From positions 6,012,501-6,076,500 of the forward strand of contig NC_092616.1 in NCBI RefSeq assembly GCF_047663525.1: a stretch of DNA of 64,000 bases, read 5' to 3'. Positions 45,201 to 64,000 of the stretch are shown here, one piece after another (position 1 is the stretch's first letter; every line of letters begins with the position of its first letter). A model generated the notes under the pieces. That model was not told the origin of the DNA. It was given only the letters and a program-made list of their open reading frames with translations, and did no database searches. The position numbers and the translations under genes were made by a program. The stretch comes from Anas platyrhynchos. Its lineage: Eukaryota; Chordata; Aves; Anseriformes; Anatidae.

Positions 45201-47880
45201 CCGGGGATCCAGGGAAAAGGGGATCCTGGGGATCTGGGGAAAAGGGGATCCAGGGCAAAAGGGGATCTGGGGATCCAGGGAAAAAGGGATCCGGGGGGAT
45301 CTGGGGATCCGGGGGAAGGGGATCTGGGGGAAAAGGGGATCTGGGGATCTGGGAAAAGGGGATCCAGTGGATCTGGGGGAAGGGGATCCAGGGGAAAATG
45401 GGATCTGGGGATCCAGGGCAAAAGGGGATCCATGGGATCTGGGAAAAAGGGGATCTGGGGGAAGGGGATCCAGGGCAAAAGGGGATCTGGGGATCCGGGG
45501 GAAGAGGATTCCGGGAAAAAAGGGATCCAGGGGAAAATGGGATCCAGGGAATCTGGGGATCCAGGGCAAAAGGGGATCCAGGAGATCTGGGGGAAGGGGA
45601 TCCAGGGGAAAATAGGATCTGGGGGAAAAGGGATCCAGGGCAAAATGGGATCCTGGGGATCGGGGGATCCAGGGGAAGGGGATCCAGGGCAAAATGGGAT
45701 CTGGGGATCTGGGGGATCCAGGGGATCTGGTGGAAAAGGGATCGGGGGACAAAGGATCCAGGGGAAAAGGGGATCTTGGGATCCGGGGGAAAGGGGGATC
45801 CAGGGGATCTGGGGAAAAATTGGATCTGGGGATCTGGGGGAAGGGGATCCAGGGGATCTGGGGGATCCTGGGGATCCAGGGGAAAAGGGATCCAGATGGA
45901 AAGAGGGATCGGGGGAAGGGGATCCGGGGGATCCAGGGGATCTGGTGGAAGGGGATCCAGGGGAAAATGGGATCTGGGGATCCAGGGCAAAAGGGGATCC
46001 TGGGGATCTGGGGATCTGGGGGAAGGGGATCCAGGGAAAAGGGATCCAGGGTAAAAAGGGATCTTGGGATCCAGGGGAAAGGGGGATCCAGGGGATCTGG
46101 GGATCGGGGGGGATCCAGGGCAAAAGGGGATCCGGGGGATCTGGGGAAAAGGGGATCTGGGGGAAGGGGATCCGGGGATCGGGTGGGGGGATCCAGGGGA
46201 TCGGGGGAAAGGGGATCCGGGGATCCAGGGAAAAGGGGATCCAGGGGATCCGGGGCAAAATGGGATCTGGGGGAATCTGGGGGGAGGGGATCCAGGGGAT
46301 CTGGGGGATCCTGGGGATCCAGGGGAAAATGGGATCTGGGGATCCAGGGAAAAAGGGATCTGGGGGGATCTGGGGATCCGGGGGAAGGGGATCTGGGGGA
46401 AGAGGGGATCTGGGGGAAAAGGGATCCAGGGCAAAAGGGGATCTGGGGATCTGGGGAAAATGGGATCTGGGGATCTGGGGGATCTGGGGATCCCGGGGAA
46501 GGGGATCCAGGGGATCTGGGGATCCAGGGAAAAGGGATCCAGAGGAAAATGGGATCTGGGGGAAAAAGGGAAAAGGGGATCTGGGGGAAAAGGGATCCAG
46601 GGCAAAAGGGGATCCTGGGGATCGGGGGATCCAGGGGAAGGGGATCCAGGGCAAAATGGGATCTGGGGATCCGGGGGAAAGGGGGATCCAGGGGATCTGG
46701 GGGATCTGGGGAAAGGGGATCCAGGGAATCTGGGGATCCAGGGGAAAGGGATCCAGGGCAAAATGGGATCTGGGGGAAAAGGGGGATCAGGGGAAAAGGA
46801 GGGATCAGGGGAAGGGGATCCGGGGGATCCAGGGGAAGGGGATCCTAAGGGATCTGGGGAAAAAGGGGATTTAGGGGAAGGGGATCCAGAGGAAAAGGGA
46901 TCCAGGGGAAGGGGATCTGGGGGAAAATGGGATCCTGGGGATCCGGGGGAAGGGGATCCAGGGGATCTGGGGGATCTGGGGATCTGGGGGAAGGGGATCC
47001 AGGGCAAAAGGGGATCTGGGGGAAAAGTGGGTAAAGGGGAAAAGGAGGGATCAGGGGAAGGGGATCTGGGGATCCAGGGGATCCGGGGGATCCAGGGGAT
47101 CTGGTGGAAGGGGATCCAGGGGAAAATGGGATCTGGGGATCCAGGGCAAAAGGGGATCCTGGGGATCTGGGGGATCTGGGGATCTGGGGGAAGGGGATCC
47201 AGGGAAAAGGGATCCAGGGTAAAAAGGGATCTTGGGATCCAGGGGAAAGGGGGATCCAGGGGATCTGGGGGATCTGGGGAAAATGGGATCTGGGGATCCA
47301 GGGGAAAATGGGATCTGGGGATCTGGGGAAAAAATGGGATCTGGGGATCCGGGGGAAGGGGATCCAGGGGATCTGGTGGAAAAGGGATCGGGGGAAAAAG
47401 GATCCAGGGGAAAAAGGGATCCAGGGGAAAAGGGATCCAGGGGAAAAGGGCATCTGGGGGAAGGGGATCTGGGGATCGGGTGGGGGGATCCAGGGGATCG
47501 GGGGGATCCTGGGGATCCAGAGGAAGGGGATCGGGGTCAAAAGGGGATCCTGGGGATCTGGGGGAAAATGGGATCCGGGGATCCGGGGAAAAGGGGATCC
47601 AGGGGATCCGGGGCAAAATGGGATCTGGGAGAATCTGGGGGGATCGGGGGGGATCTGGGGGGATCGGGGGGGATCCACCCACCGCGGGCGGCCGTGCGCA
47701 GGAGGAGGCCGAGGCGCTGGAAGAGGCGGCCGCGGGCGGCGTCGCGCGGCCCCTTGACGTTGCGCACCTTGGACCAGCGGTTGTGGCCGGCCCCCCGCCG
47801 CGACCCCAAAAACCACCCCAAAGGGCGAAGCCACCGGGACCACCGGGGACAACGCCACAGGGGCACCGGCGACGCCATCG
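39211..47880 (-). CDS. TACO1: TACO1, mitochondrial translational activator of COX1 (279 aa, complete)
   Basis: A member of the YebC/PmpR family; TACO1 works in the mitochondrial matrix to support COX1 synthesis on the mitoribosome. Five coding exons: 47880-47683 (ATG 47878), 44201-44095, 42233-42100, 41351-41150 and 39411-39211, with all phases consistent. Exon 1 has an Arg/Trp-rich leader without acidic residues (mitochondrial targeting) then GAGHNRWSKVRNVKGPRD, the YebC signature. Exon 2 has C-R-A-K-N-M-P-K-I-S-I-E. Exon 3 has VRVLYEARGAGGWALLLEVL. Exon 4 has ARHGFEQLGVVRV and an acidic run. Exon 5 has FICEPSSLRAVRDHLEASGL and ends V-V-N-I-Y-H-N-L-Q. An acceptor abuts the ATG (CCCCAG/CG-ATG), so a 5' UTR exon is expected, probably the one ending near 51414. 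Human TACO1 is about 297 aa, so length fits. Confidence 0.94.
39420..41095. repeat. GGTGGCCAATGGTCATCGG minisatellite in TACO1 intron 4
   Basis: From about 39880 the unit is 18-19 bases and contains the CCAAT word GGCCAATGG. From 39420 to 39880 the related unit is GGTCAAAAGTTGGCCAA. Long open frames on the plus strand are repeat artefacts. Confidence 0.93.
41356..42030. repeat. A-rich and CAAAAACGGGGTTCGGCC repeats in TACO1 intron 3
   Basis: The left half is almost pure A with single C, T or G. The right half repeats AAAACGGGGTTCGGCCCCCA every 40-60 bases. Confidence 0.88.
42240..44090. repeat. TAAAATTTTGGGGGTGGAGG minisatellite in TACO1 intron 2
   Basis: Units of about 35-45 bases contain AAAATTTTGGGG and GGAGGAGGTTTTGGGGCTTC. 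The half nearest exon 3 (42300-42880) also contains four partial copies of the start of exon 3. Confidence 0.92.
44225..47665. repeat. GGATCC-rich minisatellite in TACO1 intron 1
   Basis: From 44390 to 44690 the unit is GGGGGGATCTATGGGGTGGG. From 44695 it becomes GGGGATCCAGGGGATCTGGG with AAAAGG spacers, about 3 kb in all. From 44225 to 44340 it is G/T homopolymer-rich. The Pro/Ser/Ile frame of over 1000 codons here is a repeat artefact. Confidence 0.93.
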
Positions 47881-47959
47881 CTGGGGGGGGGACACGGGGT
47901 AGGGGGGGGACACGGGGACACGGGGGGGGAAATGGGGTGAGGGCGGGGGATTTTGGGGG

Positions 47960-50900
47960 TTGGGGTGGGATTTGGGGACGCTGACCCCATAGGACCCCAT
48001 AACTTGGGGCCACCACCCCATAGGACCCCCATTGTCCCAATGTCACCCCCCCATGGGGACACCATGACCCCAAGTGACCCCACCCCAAAAAACCCATAGG
48101 TCCTGGTGTCACCACCCCATGGGGACCCCATAACTTGGGGCCACCACCCCATAGGACCCCATGACCCCAAATGACCCCACCCCATGGTGACCCCATAACT
48201 TGGGGCCACCACCCCATAAGACCCCCATATCCCAATGTCACCCCCCCACGGGGACCCCATGACCCCAAGTGACCCCACCCCATGGGGACCCCATAACCCG
48301 GTGTCACCCCCCCATGGTGACCCCATATCCCAATGTCACCCCCCCATGGTGACCCCATGACCCCAAGTGACCCCACCCCAAAAAAAACCCATAGGTCCCG
48401 GTGCCACCTCCCCATGGGGACCCCATAACTTGGGACCACCACCCCATAGTGACCCCATGACCCCAAATGACCCCACCCCATGGGGACGCCATAACCCGGT
48501 GTCACCCCCCCCAGTGACCCCATGACCCCAAGTGACCCCACCCCAAAAAACCCATAGGTCCTGGTGTCACCCCCCCATGGTGACCCCATAACTTGGGGCC
48601 ACCACCTCATAGTGACCCCATGACCCCAAATGACCCCACCCCATGGGGACCCCATAACCCGGTGCCACCACCCCATAGGACCCCATGTCCCGGTGTCACC
48701 CCCCCATGGTGACCCCAAGACCCCAAGTGACCCCACCCCAAAAAACCCATAGGTCCTGGTGTCACCACCCCATGGTGACCCCATAACTTGGTGTCCCCAC
48801 CCTATGGTGACCCCATATCCCAATGTCACCACCCCACGGGGACCCCATGACCCCAAATGACCCCACCCCAAAAAAGCCCATAGGTCCTGGTGTCACCCCC
48901 CCATGGTGACCCCATAACTTGGGGCCACCCCCTCCATGGTGACCCCATAACCCCAAATGACCCCACCCCATGGTGACCCCATAGATCTTGGTGTCACCAC
49001 CCCATAGGACCCCCATATCCCAATGTCACCCCCCCATGGTGACCCCATAACCCCAAGTGACCCCACCCCAAAAAACCCATAGGTCCTGGTGTCACCTCCC
49101 CATGGTGACCCCATACCCAAATGTCACCCCCCGACGGGGACCCCATGACCCCAAATGACCCCACCCCAAAAAACCCATAGGTCCCGGTGTCACCCCCCCA
49201 TGGTGACCCCATAACTTGGGACCACCACCCCATGATGACCCCATAACCCGGTGTCACCACCCCATGGGGACCCCATGTCCCAATGTCACCCCCCCATGGT
49301 GACCCCATGACCCCAAGTGACCCCACCCCATGGGGACCCCATACCCAAATGTCATCACCCTATTGTGACCCCATGACCCGGTGCCACCACCCCATAGTGA
49401 CCCCATGACCCCAAGTGACCCTACCCCAAAAAACCCATAGGTCCTGGTGTCACCCCCCCATGGTGACCCCATGACCCCAAGTGACCCCACCCCATGATGA
49501 CCCCATAACCCGGTGTCACCCCCCCATGGGGACCCCATGACCCCAAGTGACCCCACCCCAAAAAACCAATAGGTCCTGGTGTCACCTCCCCATGGTGACC
49601 CCATAACCCGGTGCCACCACCCCATAAGACCCCCATGTCCCAATGTCACCCCCCATGGGGACCCCATAACCCCAAATGACCCCACCCCATGGGGACCCCA
49701 TACCCAAATGTCACCCCCCCATGGGGACCCCATAACCCGGTGCCACCACCCCATAGTGACCCCATAACCCCAAGTGACCCCACCCCATGGTGACCCCATA
49801 ACTTGGGGCCACCACCCCATAGGACCCCCATATCCCAATGTCACCCCCCCACGGGGACCCCAAGACCCCAAGTGACCCCACCCCATGGGGACCCCATAAC
49901 TTGGGGCCACCACCCCATAAGACCCCCGTGTCCCAATGTCACCCCCCCATGGGGACCCCATACCCAAATGTCACCTCCCTGTGGTGACCCCATAACCCGG
50001 TGTCACCCCCCCCAGTGACCCCATAACCCCAAGTGACCCCACCCCATGGGGACCCCATAACTTGGGGCCACCACCCCATAAGACCCCCATGTCCCGATGT
50101 CACCCCCCCATGGTGACCCCAAGACCCCAAGTGACCCCACCCCAAAAAACCCATGGGTCCTGGTGTCACCACCCCATGGTGACCCCATAACCCAGTGTCA
50201 CCCCCCCACGGTGACCCCATAACTTGGGACCACCACCCCATAGTGACCCCATAACCCCAAGTGACCCCACCCCATGGGGACCCCATAACCCGGTGTCACC
50301 ACCCCATAGGACCCCCACGTCCCAATGTCACCCCCCCCATAGTGACCCCATAACCCCAAGTGACCCCACCCCATGGGGACCCCATAACCCGGTGTCACCC
50401 CCCCACGGTGACCCCATGACCCCAAGTGACCCCACCCCAAAAAACCCATAGGTCCTGGTGTCCCCACCCCATGGTGACCCCATAACTTGGGGCCACCACC
50501 CCATAGTGACCCCATAACCCCAAGTGACCCCACCCCATGATGACCCCATAACTTGGTGTCCCCACCCCATGGTGACCCCATATCCCAATGTCACCCCCCC
50601 ATGGGGACCCCATAACCCCAAGTGACCCCACCCCAAAAAACCCATAGGTCCCGGTGCCACCCCCCCATGGTGACCCCATAACTTGGTGTCCCCACCATAT
50701 GGTGACCCCATATCCCAAATGTCACCCCCCCATGGTGACCCCAAGACCCCAAATGACCCCACCCCATGGGGACCCCATAACTTGGGGCCACCACCCCATA
50801 AGACCCCCATGTCCCAATTTCACCCCCCCATGGTGACCCCATGACCCCAAGTGACCCCACCCCAAAAAAACCATAGGTCCTGGTGCCACCCCCCCATGGT

Positions 50901-51370
50901 GACCCCATAACTTGGGGCCACCACCCCATAGTGACCCCATGACCCCAAGTGACCCCCCCACGTGACCTCTGACCCCCAGGTGACCCCTGACCCCAATGTG
51001 ACCCCATAACCCCACTACCACCCCATAGGACCCCCATATCCCAGTGCCACCCCCCCATGACCCCACGTGACCCCACCCCCACGTGACCTCTGACCCCCAC
51101 GTGACCCCACGTGACCCCACGTGACACCTGACCCCCACGTGACCCCATAACCCCACTACCACCCCCCATGGGGACCCCATAACCCCCCCCATGTCCCCCC
51201 CCACGTGACCTCTGACCCCCACGTGACCCCCACGTGACCCCTTGACCCCCCCATGACCCCACCCCCCCTACTGGGACCCCATATCCCAACCCCCCCCCAA
51301 CCCTGTCCCCATGACCCCAAGTGACCCCACCCACGTGACCCCTCCCCCCACGTGACCCCCTGACCCCACG
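47960..51370. repeat. CCCCATGGTGACCCCATAAC minisatellite in the presumed TACO1 first intron
   Basis: Short units build higher-order repeats that include GACCCCACCCCAAAAAACCC and ATAGGTCCTGGTGTCACC. From 50950 to 51370 the array turns into CCCCCACGTGACC units. No coding exon is seen. Confidence 0.9.
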
Positions 51371-51399
51371 TGACCCCCCCTTGCCCCCTCCCCCCCCCC

Positions 51400-51560
51400 C
51401 CTTTTCTCACCCCCGTCCGGCGCCGGCGCCGGCCCCGGCCCCTCCCCCACCCCCCTTCCAGAGCCGCGGGGGCTGATGGGAAAAGGGGGCGGGAGGGCGG
51501 AAGTGACGTCAGGGGGCGGCTTCTAGGCCCCGCCCACCGCGCGGCGTCACTTCCTGGGGG
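51400..51560 (-). promoter_or_regulatory. TACO1: Probable TACO1 promoter and 5' UTR exon
   Basis: A CpG-rich unique island. The minus strand reads through GCCGGCGCCGGACGGGG to a GTGAGA donor near 51413, which would splice to the acceptor just before the TACO1 ATG at 47880. The island contains CGGAAGTGACGTCA at 51498-51511, a joined ETS and CRE site, and a mirrored ACTTCC at 51549. This would make a 3.5-kb first intron. Confidence 0.6.
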
Positions 51561-51589
51561 GAGGGGAGGGGGAAAAGGGAGGGGAACGG

Positions 51590-52240
51590 GGGGTTGGGGG
51601 GGACTGGGAGGGACTGGGAGGGGACTGGGAGAGACTGGGAGGGGACTGGGAAGGACTGGGAGGGGATTGGAGGGACGGGGAGGGGACTGGGAGGGACTGG
51701 GAGGGGACTGGGAGGGACTGGGCAGGGACTGGGAGCACTGGGAGGGGACTGGAACCAGTATAGGAGGGGATTGGAGGGACTGGGAGGGAGAGGGTTGGAC
51801 TGGGAGGGACTGGGAGGGGACTGGGAGTACTGGGAGGGACTGGGAGGTAACTGGGAGGTAACTGGGAGGGACTGGAACCAGTATAGGAGGGGATTGGAGG
51901 GACTGGGAGGGAGAGGGTTGGACTGGGAGGGACTGGGAGGGGACTGGGAAGGACTGGGAGGGGACTGGGAGGGGATTGGAGGGACTGGGAGGGGACTGGG
52001 ACCAGTATAGGAGGGGACTGGGAGTATTGGGAGGGACTGGGAGGGACTGGGAAGGGATTGGAGGGGACTGGGAAGGACTGGGAGGGGACTGGGAGGGACT
52101 GGGCGGGGACTGGGAGGCACTGGGACCAGTATAGGAGGGGACTGGGGGGCACTGGGATGAACTGGGAGGGGACTGGGAGGGGACTGGGCGGAGCCAGTGG
52201 CCTACTGGGAGGGCACTGGGAGCACTGGGAGGCCCTGAGG
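51590..52240. repeat. GGGACTGGGAGGGACTGGGA minisatellite upstream of KAT8
   Basis: A tandem array of ACTGGGAGGG units with an occasional ACCAGTATAGGAGG. The same family fills KAT8 intron 1. Confidence 0.9.
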
Positions 52241-52249
52241 CCTCCCCCC

Positions 52250-52692
52250 CGTCTCCTAGCAACGGGAGGCCCCGCCCCTAGCAACGGAGGCCACGCCCCT
52301 TAGCAACGATTGGCCAATCCCCCGTCTCCTAGCAACGCTTGGCCCCGCCCCCTAGCAATGATTGGCCAAAGGCCCCGTCTCCTAGCAACGCCTGGCCCCG
52401 CCCCCTCGTCTCCTAGCAACGCCCATCACGTGACCCCCGCCAGCCCCCTCCGTCTCCTAGCAACGCGCGGCCCCTCCCCTCCCCTAGCAACGCGAGGCCC
52501 CGCCCCCTAGCAACGCCCGGCCACGCCCCCTCGTCTCCTAGCAACGCCCGTTACGTGACCCCCGCCAACCCCTCCGTCTCCTAGCAACGCCTGGCCCCGC
52601 CCCCTCGTCTCCTAGCAACGCGCGTCACGTGACTCCCCCCTATAAAACCCACCCCCCGGCTTCCGGTGACGCCACTTCCGGCGCGGCGCCCG
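52250..52692 (+). promoter_or_regulatory. KAT8: KAT8 promoter with thirteen TAGCAAC/X-box-like motifs
   Basis: Thirteen copies of TAGCAACG (or one-base variants) occur between 52251 and 52620, eight as the full GTCTCCTAGCAACG. This fits the RFX X-box pattern GTnnCC-(n)-RGCAAC. ATTGG/CCAAT words are at 52309-52318 and 52360-52368, CACGTGAC or ACGTGAC near 52427, 52552 and 52625, and a TATAAAA at 52641-52647, about 46 bases from the ATG. The binding factors are inferred from motif match only. Confidence 0.75.

Positions 52693-64000
<11,308 letters not shown>

Noticed and set aside
44875-48021. An open frame of over 1000 codons rich in Pro, Ser, Ile and Asp
   Set aside because: It is the GGGGATCCAGGGG minisatellite read on the minus strand; all other frames are also open. 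Only the TACO1 exon at 47878-47683 inside it is real.

Overview
The window looks like a piece of a very GC-rich vertebrate chromosome, most probably a bird dot microchromosome. Six spliced protein-coding genes with short exons can be read. Nearly all intronic and intergenic DNA consists of private tandem repeats (minisatellites), one family per intron or spacer. I see no recognisable transposon, retrovirus, LINE or SINE. The bird assignment is inferred from gene content and texture; no species can be named. KAT8 and a CD11-type integrin are neighbours on human 16p11.2, which supports a conserved block. TACO1 and TBRG1 map elsewhere in human.

Layout, left to right. (1) 1-14.6 kb, minus strand: the first sixteen coding exons of a leukocyte-type integrin alpha chain with an inserted I domain; its 3' half lies off the left edge. 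(2) 14.6-17.3 kb: minisatellites and two small unassigned unique islands. (3) 17.3-21.8 kb, minus strand: a compact C2H2 zinc-finger gene (321 aa, 9 fingers), with a repeat-filled 3' UTR and a palindromic minisatellite in its intron. (4) 21.85-24.7 kb: two further arrays. (5) 24.7-33.5 kb, minus strand: a larger C2H2 gene (about 914 aa, 16 fingers in two blocks split by a His/Gly-rich linker). It is driven from a CpG-rich promoter that appears shared head to head with the next gene. (6) 33.6-38.5 kb, plus strand: a TBRG1-like FYR-domain gene whose whole coding region is one exon. (7) 38.6-51.5 kb, minus strand: TACO1, complete, with a 5' UTR exon and five coding exons; its 3' end is a four-fold tandem duplication of the polyadenylation region. 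(8) 52.25-64 kb, plus strand: KAT8 (MOF), complete from its promoter through the catalytic exons, with its last exon(s) cut by the right edge.

The most unusual feature is general. In at least six places the minisatellite beside an exon has carried the exon edge with its splice site and amplified it, leaving decoy acceptors or donors in the intron. Examples are integrin exons 14 and 16, the zinc-finger terminal exon, TACO1 exon 3, and KAT8 exons 9 and 10; KAT8 exon 7 is a probable further case. Several arrays also multiply a recognisable regulatory motif: DR1 nuclear-receptor sites, X-box (RFX-like) sites at the KAT8 promoter, CCAAT boxes, E-boxes, and long palindromes. Exon calls rest on conserved protein segments plus splice sites with matching phase; no alignment or transcript data could be used.
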